From: Pseudomonas sp. R37(2017)
Lineage (GTDB): Bacteria > Pseudomonadota > Gammaproteobacteria > Pseudomonadales > Pseudomonadaceae
Reading direction: 5' to 3'
Assembly (NCBI RefSeq): GCF_002113375.1
Contig: NZ_NEHO01000015.1
Location: 1 to 64,000 of the forward strand
DNA length: 64,000 nucleotides
Under the pieces are notes generated by a model. It was not told where the DNA came from. It did not search any database and was given only the letters and a program-made list of their open reading frames with translations. The first letter of the stretch is position 1; each line of letters opens with the position of its first letter. A program made the position numbers and the translations under genes. Below are positions 8,346-17,472 of this stretch, in pieces.

Positions 8346-8987
8346 TCAGCCGAAAAGGCCGGCCGCGATGTTGATCGAAAAACCGAGAATGGCCGTGTTG
8401 AACACAAAACCGATCAACGACTGCGCGAGCACAATCTTGCGCATGCCCCGCGTGGCCACGCCAACATCCGAGGTTTGCACTGCCACACCGATGGTGAACG
8501 AGAAGTACAGGAAGTCCCAGTAATTGGGTGTCGTCAGACCTTCGGCAAAGCGCAGCGCCGGCTCTTTGCCTTGCCAGGTGTAAAACAGGCGCGCGTAATG
8601 CACGCTGAAAATCACCCCGATCAACAGCCAGGAACCGATCACCGTCAACGCAGTGAAGCCGTAGTGCAGGAGCTTGCGGGTGGTTTCCAGGTCTTTGCTG
8701 CCGGCCAGTTCGAAGGTGATGGTCGCCAGGCTGGCCAGTGCCGCAATGCACACCAGCGCCAACACCAGCCCGGCGTTTTCGTCTTCGGTTTCGGCGATGC
8801 GTTTAACGTCAGTCGCTTTCGAGCGCACAGTGAGCCAGAACATCAGCAACAGGTAGATCCAGACGCCGGCATTCCAACCGATGAGGATCTTGCTGATCGG
8901 CGAATCGGCCGGGACCAGAATGCCCACCGCGATACCCAGCAGGATGGCGGCGGACAGGCGAGGGTGGGTGCGGGGGAGGAAGGACAT
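8346..8987 (-). CDS. DUF1345 family inner-membrane protein
   Basis: A 213-residue protein with about five hydrophobic segments that matches the DUF1345 family as I know it (conserved WDFLYFSFTIGVAVQTSDV near residue 165). The function of the family is unknown; the conserved Tyr/Phe-rich segment resembles the pore loop of small two-helix potassium channels, but that is only a likeness. It is transcribed leftward towards ptxS, with 170 bases between them holding the PtxS operator, so it is probably not part of the kgu operon. Confidence 0.85.
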   Translation of the reverse strand: MSFLPRTHPRLSAAILLGIAVGILVPADSPISKILIGWNAGVWIYLLLMFWLTVRSKATDVKRIAETEDENAGLVLALVCIAALASLATITFELAGSKDLETTRKLLHYGFTALTVIGSWLLIGVIFSVHYARLFYTWQGKEPALRFAEGLTTPNYWDFLYFSFTIGVAVQTSDVGVATRGMRKIVLAQSLIGFVFNTAILGFSINIAAGLFG

Positions 8988-9061
8988 GGAGGCTCGATGG
9001 GCTTCGGACTATGCCAACACCTTAGCCCAGGCGAGCACAATCTTGAAATCACCGAGACCCC

Positions 9062-9141
9062 CTTGCTCGCGATGGCGGACTTACAGTCAACATCGTCATC
9101 GACTGACACGGCGCCATCGCGAGCTTGCTCGCTCCTACAGG
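9062..9141. repeat. REP pair, one copy truncated
   Basis: A full copy (GCGCCATCGCGAGCTTGCTC...) at 9111-9141 faces a shortened copy at 9062-9078 (CTTGCTCGCGATGGCGG). It lies between the RND permease stop and the DUF1345 start. Confidence 0.75.
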
Positions 9142-9154
9142 GGGCGATGCTTGG

Positions 9155-12100
9155 TCAGGTGGTTTTGTGGCGCTTGCGCACCCGTTTGATCACCACCACA
9201 AAAAACACCGGTACGAACACCACGGCCAGGGTCGCCGAGATCATCCCGCCGATCACCCCGGTGCCGATGGCCTGCTGGCTCGCCGAACTGGCGCCGGTCG
9301 CGAAAGCCAGGGGCACCACGCCAAGGATGAACGCCAGGGAGGTCATGACAATCGGCCGCAACCGCAGGCGCGCGGCTTGCAGGGTCGCGTCGATCAAGTC
9401 GTGGCCGTCGTCGTACAGGCTCTTGGCGAACTCGATGATCAGGATCGCATTTTTCGCCGACAGGCCGATGATGGTGATCAGTCCGACCTTGAAGAACACG
9501 TCATTGGGCATCCCGCGCAAGGTCACGGCCAGCACTGCGCCGAGCACACCCAGCGGCACTACCAGCAGCACCGAGGTCGGGATCGACCAGCTCTCGTACA
9601 ACGCCGCCAGGCACAGGAACACGATCAACAGCGACAGCCCCAGCAGGATCGGCGCCTGGCTGCCGGACAGCCGTTCCTGCAACGACAGCCCGGTCCATTC
9701 CTGGCCCAGGCCCGCCGGGCCTTGCGCCACCAGCCGCTCGATCTCGGCCATGGCTTCTCCGGTGCTGTGGCCTGGTGTCGGTTCACCGGAAATGCTGATC
9801 GCCGGGTAGCCGTTGTAGCGGGTCAACTGCGCCGGGCCCTGAGTCCATTTGGCCTGCACGAAGGCCGACAAAGGCACCATTTTTCCGTGGGTGTTGCGCA
9901 CGTGAATCTTCAACAGGTCTTGCACCTGGCTGCGCTGATCGCCCTCGGCCTGGACCACGACGCGCTGCATCCGCCCCTGATTGGGGAAGTCGTTGATGTA
10001 GGCCGAGCCCACGGCCGTGGACAGCACGTTGCCGACGTCGGCAAAGGACACCCCCTGTGCGTTGGCCTGCTTGCGGTCGACCACCAGTTGCACCTGCGGT
10101 GCCTCGGCCAGGGCACTTTCGCGCACGTTCATCAGGATCGGACTTTTTTCCGCCGCCGCGAGCAACTCGGTGCGGGCTTCCATCAACCTTTCATGGCCGA
10201 GGCCGCCGCGATCCTGCAGGCGGAACTCGAATCCGCTGGACGTACCCAGGCCATCCACGGGCGGCGGCAGGACGGCGAACGTCACCGCGTCCTTGATCTG
10301 GCCGAGGGCGACGTTGGCGCGGTCGGCAATCGAAGCCGCCGAGTCGTCGCTGCCGCGCTCGGACCAGTCCTTGAGCGTGCTGAACGCCAGCGCCGCATTC
10401 TGGCCGCTGCCGGAGAAGCTGAAACCGAGGATCACCACGCTGTCGCGGATGCCCGGTTCCCCGGCGTTGTGTGCTTCGACCTGTTCAGCCACCTGCACCG
10501 TGCGGTTCTTGCTCGCACCGGGTGGCAACTGGATGTCGGTGATGGTGTAGCCCTGGTCTTCCACCGGCAAAAACGAGGAGGGCAAGCGAGTGAACGCCAG
10601 GCCCAGTCCGATCAACAGTACGCCGTAGATCAACAGGAAGCGCCCAGTGCGTTTCAACGCATAGGCCACCCAACCCTGATAGCGCTCGGTCAGTTGTTCG
10701 AAGCGGCGGTTGAACCAGCCGAAGAACCCGGTCTTTTCGTGGTGCTCGCCTTTGGCGATCGGTTTGAGCAGCGTCGCGCACAGGGCCGGGGTCAAGGTCA
10801 GGGCAAGGAAGGCCGAGAACAGGATCGAGGTGGCCATCGACAGCGAAAACTGCTGGTAGATCACCCCGACCGAACCCTGCATGAACGCCATGGGAATAAA
10901 CACCGCGACCAGCACCAGGGTGATGCCGATGATGGCCCCGGTGATCTGCCGCATGGCCTTGCGCGTCGCTTCCTTGGGCGACAAGCCCTCGGTGGCCATG
11001 ATCCGCTCGACGTTCTCGACCACCACGATGGCGTCGTCCACCAGAATGCCGATGGCCAGCACCATGCCGAACATGGTCAGCACGTTGATCGAAAACCCGA
11101 GTGCGAGCATCGTCGCAAAGGTGCCCATCAACGCCACCGGGACCACCAGGGTCGGAATCAACGTGTAGCGGATGTTTTGCAGGAACAGGAACATCACCGC
11201 GAACACCAGCAGCATCGCCTCGCCGAGGGTGTAGACGACCTTGGTGATCGACACCTTGACGAAGGGCGAGGTGTCGTACGGAATCGAGTATGCGACGTTC
11301 GCCGGGAAGTAGCGCTTGAGTTCATCCATCTTCGCCCGCACCAGGGTCGCGGTGTTCAGGGCGTTGGCACCGGGTGACAGCTGCACGGCGACGGCGGTGG
11401 ACGGCTTGCCGTTCAGGCGCGTGGAAAACTGGTATTCCTGACTGCCGATCTCGACCCGCGCCACATCGCCGATGCGTACGGTCGAGCCGTCCGGGTTGGC
11501 CTTGAGGACGATGTCGGCAAACTCTTCAGGGGTCGACAACTGACCCTTGACCAGAATGGTCGCGGTGATTTCCTGGGTGGTACGGGTCGGCAGATCGCCG
11601 ATGCTGCCGGCCGACACCTGGGCGTTTTGCGCGACGATCGCGGTATTGACGTCCGCCGGCGTGAGGTTGAACGCGAGCAGCTTCTGCGGGTCGATCCAGA
11701 TCCGCATCGCCCGTTCGGCGCCGTACAACTGCGCCTTGCCGACGCCGTCCAGACGCTTGATCTCGTTCATCACGTTGCGCGCCAGGTAATCGCTGAGCGC
11801 CACGTCGTCGAGTTTGCCGTCGCTGGAGGTCAGGGTGATCAGCAGCAGGAAGCCGGAGGAGACTTTCTCCACCTGCAGACCTTGCTGGATCACCGCTTGC
11901 GGCAGCCTTGACTCCACGGCTTTGAGGCGGTTCTGCACGTCCACCTGGGCCAGTTCCGGGTTGGTGCCGGGCTGGAAGGTGGCCTTGATGGTGGCGCTGC
12001 CCAGGCTGCTCTGGGATTCGAAATACAACAGGTGATCGGCACCGTTGAGTTCTTCCTCGATCAGGCTGACCACGCTTTCGTCCACGGTTTGCGCCGAAGC

Positions 12101-12253
12101 GCCCGGGTACACGGCGTAGATTTCGATTTGTGGCGGCGCCACATCAGGGTATTGCGCCACCGGCAATTGCGGAATGGCCAGCGCACCGGCCAGCAGGATG
12201 AACAGGGCAACCACCCAGGCGAACACCGGACGGTCGATAAAGAACTGCGGCAT
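9155..12253 (-). CDS. RND multidrug efflux permease, HAE1 family (MexW-like)
   Basis: A 1032-residue inner-membrane proton antiporter of the resistance-nodulation-division family. It has the expected two halves: a first membrane helix, a large periplasmic loop, helices 2-6, then the same again. Proton-relay acidic residues in helix 4 are present in GILVDDAIVVVENVERI. The opening segment FFIDRPVFAWVVALFILLAG is classic HAE1. From memory it is closest to MexW of P. aeruginosa rather than MexB, MexF or MexY, but this was not searched. Its adaptor gene lies 15 bp upstream; no outer membrane channel gene is present, so it probably borrows a TolC/OprM-type channel. A two-component system is divergent. 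Confidence 0.9.
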   Translation of the reverse strand: MPQFFIDRPVFAWVVALFILLAGALAIPQLPVAQYPDVAPPQIEIYAVYPGASAQTVDESVVSLIEEELNGADHLLYFESQSSLGSATIKATFQPGTNPELAQVDVQNRLKAVESRLPQAVIQQGLQVEKVSSGFLLLITLTSSDGKLDDVALSDYLARNVMNEIKRLDGVGKAQLYGAERAMRIWIDPQKLLAFNLTPADVNTAIVAQNAQVSAGSIGDLPTRTTQEITATILVKGQLSTPEEFADIVLKANPDGSTVRIGDVARVEIGSQEYQFSTRLNGKPSTAVAVQLSPGANALNTATLVRAKMDELKRYFPANVAYSIPYDTSPFVKVSITKVVYTLGEAMLLVFAVMFLFLQNIRYTLIPTLVVPVALMGTFATMLALGFSINVLTMFGMVLAIGILVDDAIVVVENVERIMATEGLSPKEATRKAMRQITGAIIGITLVLVAVFIPMAFMQGSVGVIYQQFSLSMATSILFSAFLALTLTPALCATLLKPIAKGEHHEKTGFFGWFNRRFEQLTERYQGWVAYALKRTGRFLLIYGVLLIGLGLAFTRLPSSFLPVEDQGYTITDIQLPPGASKNRTVQVAEQVEAHNAGEPGIRDSVVILGFSFSGSGQNAALAFSTLKDWSERGSDDSAASIADRANVALGQIKDAVTFAVLPPPVDGLGTSSGFEFRLQDRGGLGHERLMEARTELLAAAEKSPILMNVRESALAEAPQVQLVVDRKQANAQGVSFADVGNVLSTAVGSAYINDFPNQGRMQRVVVQAEGDQRSQVQDLLKIHVRNTHGKMVPLSAFVQAKWTQGPAQLTRYNGYPAISISGEPTPGHSTGEAMAEIERLVAQGPAGLGQEWTGLSLQERLSGSQAPILLGLSLLIVFLCLAALYESWSIPTSVLLVVPLGVLGAVLAVTLRGMPNDVFFKVGLITIIGLSAKNAILIIEFAKSLYDDGHDLIDATLQAARLRLRPIVMTSLAFILGVVPLAFATGASSASQQAIGTGVIGGMISATLAVVFVPVFFVVVIKRVRKRHKTT

Positions 12254-12268
12254 AAAAAAGCGTCCTGC

Positions 12269-13426
12269 TTACTGACCAGTCACCTGGGCGAGTGGAAGAG
12301 GGGTGTCGTCGATCTGCACTTTCTCGCCGGGACGGGCGTGCTGCAGGCCTTCGATGACGATGCGGTCGCCTGCCTTCAGGCCGCCGGTGACGATCCAGCG
12401 ATCGTTCTGCACGGCGCCGAGTTCGACCGGTTGCTGGCCGACCCGCTGCTCAGCGTCGAGCAGCAGCACCTGGGCGATGCCGGCGCTGTCACGCTGGATC
12501 GCCCGTTGCGGCACGCTGATGCCCTGCTGGTTGACCGCCTGTTCCAGGCGTACACGTACGAAACTGCCGGGCAGCAGGTCGAGGTCTGGGTTGGGGAACT
12601 CGCTGCGCAGGATGATCTGGCCGGTGCCCGGGTCGACCGTGATATCGCTGAACAGCAGTTTGCCCGGCAGGGGATAGAGGCTGCCGTCATCCTGAATCAG
12701 CGTGGCCCTGGCCTGGCCCTGGCCGACCTGCTGCAACTGGCCGGAGCGGAAGGCCCGGCGCAGTTCGTTGAGTTCGCGGGTGGACTGGGTCAGGTCGGCG
12801 TGGATCGGGTTCAGTTGCTGAATCAGCGCCAGGGGCGTGGTTTCGTTCTGCCCCACCAACGCGCCTTCGGTGACCAGCGCCCGGCCTATGCGACCGGAGA
12901 TCGGCGCGGTGACGGTGGCATAGCCGAGGTTCAGTTTTGCTCGTTCAACGGCGGCTTTACTGGCGGCGACGTCGGCGGCGGTTTGCCGTGCGATGGCCCG
13001 GGCATTGTCGTAGTCCTGGGCGCTGACGGCCTTGTCATCGATCAACTGGGCGTAGCGTCGCTCCTGCAAGCCGGCCTGGAACGCGTTGGCCTCGGCTTTG
13101 CGCAAGACCGCTTCGGCGCTGTTCAGGTCCGCCTTGAAGGGGGCCGGATCGATGCGGAACAAGACATCGCCCTGTTTCACATCACTGCCTTCACGGAAGG
13201 TCTGCTGCAAGACCACGCCGGCCACGCGGGCACGCACTTCGGCCACACGGGGCGCGGCGATCCGCCCGCTCAGCTCGCTGCTGATGGTCAGTGGCCGTGC
13301 TTCGACGGTTTCGATGCGCACCGTGGCCAGCGGTGTCTGTTCCTCGGCGTTCGAAGACTTGTCACACGCCCCCAGTGTCAACGCCAGAGCAATCAGACTG
13401 AGCCTGGCAAGCAGATTCTTCGACAT
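12269..13426 (-). CDS. RND efflux periplasmic adaptor (membrane fusion protein)
   Basis: A 385-residue lipoprotein adaptor that links the RND pump to an outer membrane channel. The signal peptide ends in a lipobox, ALTLGAC, so Cys21 is probably acylated. Then follow the split lipoyl domain (VRARVAGVVLQQTFREGSDV and YATVTAPISGRIGRAL), an alpha-helical hairpin between them, and beta-barrel segments (GSFVRVRLEQ). ATG 13426 is chosen because the signal peptide begins there; upstream in-frame sequence has no signal character. It is the first gene of a two-gene operon with the permease. Confidence 0.92.
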   Translation of the reverse strand: MSKNLLARLSLIALALTLGACDKSSNAEEQTPLATVRIETVEARPLTISSELSGRIAAPRVAEVRARVAGVVLQQTFREGSDVKQGDVLFRIDPAPFKADLNSAEAVLRKAEANAFQAGLQERRYAQLIDDKAVSAQDYDNARAIARQTAADVAASKAAVERAKLNLGYATVTAPISGRIGRALVTEGALVGQNETTPLALIQQLNPIHADLTQSTRELNELRRAFRSGQLQQVGQGQARATLIQDDGSLYPLPGKLLFSDITVDPGTGQIILRSEFPNPDLDLLPGSFVRVRLEQAVNQQGISVPQRAIQRDSAGIAQVLLLDAEQRVGQQPVELGAVQNDRWIVTGGLKAGDRIVIEGLQHARPGEKVQIDDTPLPLAQVTGQ

Positions 13427-13583
13427 GTAATACCCCAATAATGACTCCCGGCATGCTACCGGGCGCAGGCGAGGGTAGCGGTGAAGCTTTGTTGGCGCTG
13501 TGTGAAATTGTGTAAGGGTTTTACTCAGGAACGAGTGAGGGCGTATATCCTTCAGTCCTTGATTTCTATTGCGTCTGAGAGAT

Positions 13584-13682
13584 CGCTTCGCGGGCAGGCC
13601 CGCTCCCACAGTGGCCAGTGATGTTCAGATCATTTGTGTTCACCGCAAATCCTGTGGGAGCGAGCCTGCTCGCGAAGAGGCC
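13584..13682. repeat. REP inverted pair in a divergent promoter region
   Basis: GCTTCGCGGGCAGGCCCGCT... at 13584-13609 faces TGTGGGAGCGAGCCTGCTCG... at 13653-13682. It occupies most of the 291 bases between the adaptor gene and the response regulator gene, only 35 bases from the latter's ATG. The remaining unpaired part (13427-13583) should hold both promoters; no clear box was seen. Confidence 0.85.
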
Positions 13683-13717
13683 GGAACAGACGCCAAAGCA
13701 CTTTGTGGAAACACCCC

Positions 13718-14419
13718 ATGCCCAACATCCTCCTGGTCGAAGACGACACCGCCCTCGCCGAACTGATCGCCAGCTACCTGGAACGCAACGGTTATTCCGT
13801 CAGCGTGATCAGTCGCGGTGACCCTGTGCGCGAACGTGCGCGGCTCGATCCACCTGACCTGGTGATCCTCGACCTGATGCTGCCCGGCCTCGACGGCTTG
13901 CAGGTCTGTCGCCTGCTGCGCGCCGATTCGGCGACCTTGCCGATCCTGATGCTCACCGCCCGCGACGACAGTCATGACCAAGTGCTTGGCCTGGAAATGG
14001 GGGCCGACGACTATGTGACCAAACCCTGTGAGCCACGGGTGCTGTTGGCCCGGGTGCGGACCCTGTTGCGCCGCAGCAGCCTCAGCGAGCCGCAGACCGC
14101 CAATGACCGCATTCTGATGGGCAACTTGTGCATCGACCTGTCCGAACGCACCGTCACCTGGCGCCAGCAACCAGTGGAATTGTCCAGCGGTGAGTACAAC
14201 CTGCTGGTGGTGCTGGCCCGGCATGCCGGTGAAGTGTTGAGTCGCGACCAGATCCTGCAGCGTCTGCGCGGTATCGAATTCAATGGCACCGACCGTTCGG
14301 TGGACGTGGCGATTTCCAAGTTGCGGCGCAAGTTCGACGACCACGCCGGCGAGGCGCGCAAGATCAAGACCGTGTGGGGCAAGGGTTACCTGTTCAGTCG
14401 TTCCGAGTGGGAATGCTGA
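13718..14419 (+). CDS. Response regulator, OmpR/PhoB family (RstA-like)
   Basis: A 233-residue DNA-binding response regulator. The receiver domain has the acidic pair E8/D9-D10, phospho-acceptor D52 in VILDLMLPG, and K102 in DDYVTKP. The C-terminal winged helix ends with DRSVDVAISKLRRKF and VWGKGYLF, as in OmpR/PhoB proteins. The ATG at 13718 begins the receiver domain precisely; an upstream ATG at 13634 would translate a REP. It is followed after 4 bases by its histidine kinase and diverges from the RND pump genes, which are plausible targets. Confidence 0.92.
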   Translation: MPNILLVEDDTALAELIASYLERNGYSVSVISRGDPVRERARLDPPDLVILDLMLPGLDGLQVCRLLRADSATLPILMLTARDDSHDQVLGLEMGADDYVTKPCEPRVLLARVRTLLRRSSLSEPQTANDRILMGNLCIDLSERTVTWRQQPVELSSGEYNLLVVLARHAGEVLSRDQILQRLRGIEFNGTDRSVDVAISKLRRKFDDHAGEARKIKTVWGKGYLFSRSEWEC

Positions 14420-14423
14420 GCCG

Positions 14424-15725
14424 ATGTTCAGAATCCTCTTTCGCCTGTACCTGGTGACCATCGTTTCATTCAGCGCCGCGATTTACCTGGTGCCGGATCT
14501 GGTGGTCAAGGTGTTCCACGAGCGCTTTGTCACCTACAACCTCGATTACTCGCGCGGGTTGCAAACGCTGATCGTCAAACAGTTTCGCTCGGTTCCGGCC
14601 GAACAGTGGGCGACCCTGGCCGCGGAGATGGACAAGGATTTCAATCCGCTGCGCATCGTGCTCAGCAGCAATGACGACAGCAGCCTGACGCCCGATGAGC
14701 AGCAGCGCCTGCAGCGCGGCGAGAACGTCGTGCGCGTGGGCGACTGGGGTTGGCGCACGCTGGCGGTCGCGCCGCTGAACGAGCGCACCGTGGTGCAAAT
14801 GGTGGTGCCTCCGGATCCGCTGGACGTCAATCTGTTGTACTGGAGCATCAACGTACTGATCGGCGCGACCATGCTCGCGTGCCTGTTGTTGTGGCTGCGC
14901 CCGCACTGGCGTGACCTGGAGCGCCTCAAGGGCGCGGCCGAACGCTTTGGCAAGGGCAACCTGGGCGAGCGCACGCAAATTTCCCCGAATTCCAACATCG
15001 GCAGCCTGGCCAGTGTGTTCGACACCATGGCCGGCGATATCGAGAACCTGCTCAACCAGCAGCGCGACCTGCTCAATGCCGTGTCCCACGAATTGCGCAC
15101 GCCGCTGACGCGCCTGGATTTCGGCCTGGCGCTGGCCCTCTCGGATGACTTGCCGGCAGCCAGTCGCGAGCGCCTGCAAAGCCTGGTGGCGCACATTCGT
15201 GAACTCGATGAACTGGTGCTGGAACTGCTGTCCTACAGTCGCCTGCAAAACCCGGCGCGGCTGCCGGAACAGGTCGAGGTGTCGCTGGATGAATTCATCG
15301 ACAGCATTCTTGGCAGCGTCGACGAAGAAATGGAGTCCCCGGAAATCGTTATCGACGTGTTGCTCCATGGTCAGTTGGAACGCTTCAGCCTGGATCCGCG
15401 CCTGACGGCCCGCGCCCTGCAAAACCTGCTGCGCAATGCCATGCGCTATTGCGAAAAGCGTATTCAGATTGGTGTGCAGGTCAACACCGGCGGCTGTGAA
15501 ATCTGGGTCGACGATGACGGCATCGGCATTCCGGACGACGAGCGCGAGCGAATTTTCGAACCTTTCTACCGCCTCGACCGTAGCCGCGATCGTGCCACCG
15601 GCGGCTTCGGTCTGGGGCTGGCGATCAGCCGCCGCGCACTGGAGGCCCAGGGCGGCACGCTTACGGTGCAAGCCTCGCCGTTGGGCGGGGCGCGCTTTCG
15701 ATTGTGGTTGCCGGCTTCGGTTTGA
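14424..15725 (+). CDS. Sensor histidine kinase (RstB-like)
   Basis: A 433-residue membrane sensor kinase. An N-terminal membrane helix (residues about 5-25) is followed by a periplasmic sensing domain of some 110 residues, a second helix (around 140-160), a HAMP linker, and the HisKA domain with the phospho-acceptor H222 in SHELRTPLTRLDF. The ATP-binding domain has N-box LLRNAMRY, G1 DDDGIGIP and G2 GGFGLGLAI. It starts four bases after the response regulator stop, so the two are co-translated. The signal is unknown; the divergent pump suggests membrane-active or toxic compounds. Confidence 0.92.
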   Translation: MFRILFRLYLVTIVSFSAAIYLVPDLVVKVFHERFVTYNLDYSRGLQTLIVKQFRSVPAEQWATLAAEMDKDFNPLRIVLSSNDDSSLTPDEQQRLQRGENVVRVGDWGWRTLAVAPLNERTVVQMVVPPDPLDVNLLYWSINVLIGATMLACLLLWLRPHWRDLERLKGAAERFGKGNLGERTQISPNSNIGSLASVFDTMAGDIENLLNQQRDLLNAVSHELRTPLTRLDFGLALALSDDLPAASRERLQSLVAHIRELDELVLELLSYSRLQNPARLPEQVEVSLDEFIDSILGSVDEEMESPEIVIDVLLHGQLERFSLDPRLTARALQNLLRNAMRYCEKRIQIGVQVNTGGCEIWVDDDGIGIPDDERERIFEPFYRLDRSRDRATGGFGLGLAISRRALEAQGGTLTVQASPLGGARFRLWLPASV

Positions 15726-15841
15726 TTACGACAAGCGGCAGCATCATCTGTCAGGTTTGACAGTAGCAACGCACTGAGCTTGCGCGTTTCATGAGTCTGC
15801 AACGTATAGCCAGGACAAGGCGGCAGGGCTGGAGGAGACGA

Positions 15842-16117
15842 ATGAGCGCGCCAACAATAAAAACCAGCGGGCAGGGTACGATCAGTGCAATCAGGGACGT
15901 CAGGATCGAAAACCTGTCGACAAAGTTTGCGATGGTCATGCCGGATGGCGGTTTCAGCACCGTGGCAATCAGAATCGGGCCTAACGTGACCGCCGAGGGA
16001 CACGCCTGTTTTCTGGTGGGCGATGCGGTGAAATATACGATGTCGAAAGGGGCGACCGGAGAGCCGCAACAGGCTCATGGGCTCGAAAAGTCGGGCCTCG
16101 AAAGCTGGAGAGCATGA
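15842..16117 (+). CDS. Small protein of unknown function (91 aa)
   Basis: Not recognised. The reading frame starts with ATG 15842 after a very strong ribosome site (GGAGGAGACGA). The predicted protein is soluble, with alternating beta-like segments (TISAIRDVRIENLSTKFAMV) and no signal peptide or membrane helix. It sits between the histidine kinase and the convergent anti-sigma gene. The opposite strand also has open frames here, but they lack ribosome sites. The ribosome site is the main support. Confidence 0.5.
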   Translation: MSAPTIKTSGQGTISAIRDVRIENLSTKFAMVMPDGGFSTVAIRIGPNVTAEGHACFLVGDAVKYTMSKGATGEPQQAHGLEKSGLESWRA

Positions 16118-16162
16118 CGAGCCGCGGGGCCTTTCACGACCCCGCAAGCCTGTGCCTCCCCA

Positions 16163-16924
16163 TCACGCGCTCAGCCGCTTCCGCAACAACGTGGCCATCT
16201 CCTCCAAGTCCGTCATCGACTGATGCCCGATCAGCATCCAGGCGTGTTCCTGGTCCGCCCAATACACGATGTTCAGTTCGCGCCGTTGCTCCCGGGCCAA
16301 ACGCCGGCTGCCGCTGTTGGAACGGGTAACGCACAGCGCCATGGGACCATGCGCGGGATCGAGGTAGGTGATCTGGGCGATGGGGGCGCCGTCGTACTCG
16401 AGGATTTGCGCACGCTTGAACTCGGCGCGGGGCAGGCTCAGTTTCGCCGGCGCGAGGTCAAGGCCCAGGCGCGCATCGATCGTCCGCAGTTGGGCCCGCT
16501 GGGTGGCTTCGTCAGTGGGCAAATGCTCCAGGGTCGCCGGCACATAGAGCGCCATGTAATCGGCCACCAGACCGCGCCAGTTGTGAGTCTGTCGACTCGC
16601 TTGCCAGCCGAGAAACAAACGGTCGGCCAGCACGCCACCGGCCAACAGTCCGGCCGCGGCGGCAAGGAACCAGCGTCGATTGAGCCCAGGGCGCACGGGG
16701 GAGGGAAGTGTGGCGAGCATGGCTTGCAGGCTATCCACCGGTGCCTGCCGGGCCAGTTCATCGTAGGCCTCCTTGAACGGCAGGCTGCTGCGATCCAGCC
16801 ATTGCAGGCGCAGGCCAAGCATGGGGTCGGCAATGATGGCCGCGTCGATGCGCGAGCGCTGCTCGACATCGAGTTGGTTGTCGAGGTAAGCCACCAGTAG
16901 TTCGTCCGAGGGTTTCGCGTTCAT
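16163..16924 (-). CDS. Anti-sigma factor (transmembrane)
   Basis: A 253-residue protein with an N-terminal anti-sigma-like domain (SDELLVAYLDNQLDVEQRSR) and one membrane helix at about residues 85-107 (RRWFLAAAAGLLAGGVLADR), then a periplasmic domain. It would hold the ECF sigma factor encoded just upstream at the inner membrane. The zinc-binding HxxxCxxC of ZAS anti-sigmas is absent. The ATG shares one base with the sigma stop (TGATG), a coupled arrangement, with GAGGAG upstream. Confidence 0.82.
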   Translation of the reverse strand: MNAKPSDELLVAYLDNQLDVEQRSRIDAAIIADPMLGLRLQWLDRSSLPFKEAYDELARQAPVDSLQAMLATLPSPVRPGLNRRWFLAAAAGLLAGGVLADRLFLGWQASRQTHNWRGLVADYMALYVPATLEHLPTDEATQRAQLRTIDARLGLDLAPAKLSLPRAEFKRAQILEYDGAPIAQITYLDPAHGPMALCVTRSNSGSRRLAREQRRELNIVYWADQEHAWMLIGHQSMTDLEEMATLLRKRLSA

Positions 16925-17448
16925 CAATGTTCTCCTCGGTAAGGGTGGGGCACCGCGTGCAACGGTGGATACTCGGCCAGTTTCGCCCGGGCGGCGGCGA
17001 GGCGACTCATGACCGTGCCGATGGGCACTTGCAGCACATCGGCGACTTCGCGATAGGACAGGCCTTCGACGTAGGCGAGAAACACCGTTTCGCGCTGGGC
17101 CTCGGGCAACGCATCGACGCGGCGGATGACCTGTGCCGCCAATACGTGGGTCTGGGCCACGGCTTCACCATCGAACGACAAGGCCTGATCGGCATCCACC
17201 TGGCCTTGACCCTGGCGCACTCGCTGGGCGCGGATTTCGTTGAGCCAGATCGAATGCAGAATGCTCAACAGCCAGCGGTCCATGCGCGTCCCCGACACGA
17301 ATTGCGCGGCCCGCTCCAACGCTCGCACGCAGGTGGCCTGCACCAGGTCATCGGCGATGTGCCGCTGTCGGGACAACAGCAGGCCGTAGCGCCATAAACG
17401 CGCCAGATGCTGGTTCAGTTCCGTTCGTATTTCCTGATCGCTGGCGAT
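16924..17448 (-). CDS. ECF-type RNA polymerase sigma factor, probable non-canonical ATC start
   Basis: An ECF sigma factor with region 2 (ADDLVQATCVRALERA) and region 4 (EAQRETVFLAYVEGLSYREVADVLQVPIGTVMSRL). There is no ATG or GTG in frame between the upstream stop (17473-17475) and the conserved core. The first ordinary start codon, TTG at 17376, would delete the first helix of region 2 (HLARLWRYGLLL), which is clearly coding. GGAGG at 17454-17458 is placed five bases before an ATC at 17446-17448, so an ATC start giving 174 residues fits best. A base change in a former start codon is the alternative. It follows a TPR gene by 24 bases and overlaps the anti-sigma gene. Confidence 0.8.
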   Translation of the reverse strand: MASDQEIRTELNQHLARLWRYGLLLSRQRHIADDLVQATCVRALERAAQFVSGTRMDRWLLSILHSIWLNEIRAQRVRQGQGQVDADQALSFDGEAVAQTHVLAAQVIRRVDALPEAQRETVFLAYVEGLSYREVADVLQVPIGTVMSRLAAARAKLAEYPPLHAVPHPYRGEH

Positions 17449-17472
17449 GGCGACCTCCGTCCGCTCGGGTTT

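Noticed and set aside
9125..11377. Open frame of 750 codons on the plus strand over the RND permease
   Set aside because: Antisense shadow rich in His, Gln and Arg; the permease on the other strand is unmistakable.
15566..16147. Minus-strand frame of 193 codons opposite the histidine kinase end and the small gene
   Set aside because: Overlaps the kinase C-terminus on the opposite strand and lacks a ribosome site; the plus-strand 91-residue frame has a strong one.
16924..17376. TTG 17376 as the sigma factor start
   Set aside because: It would remove the first helix of region 2, which is clearly coding, and it lacks a ribosome site.
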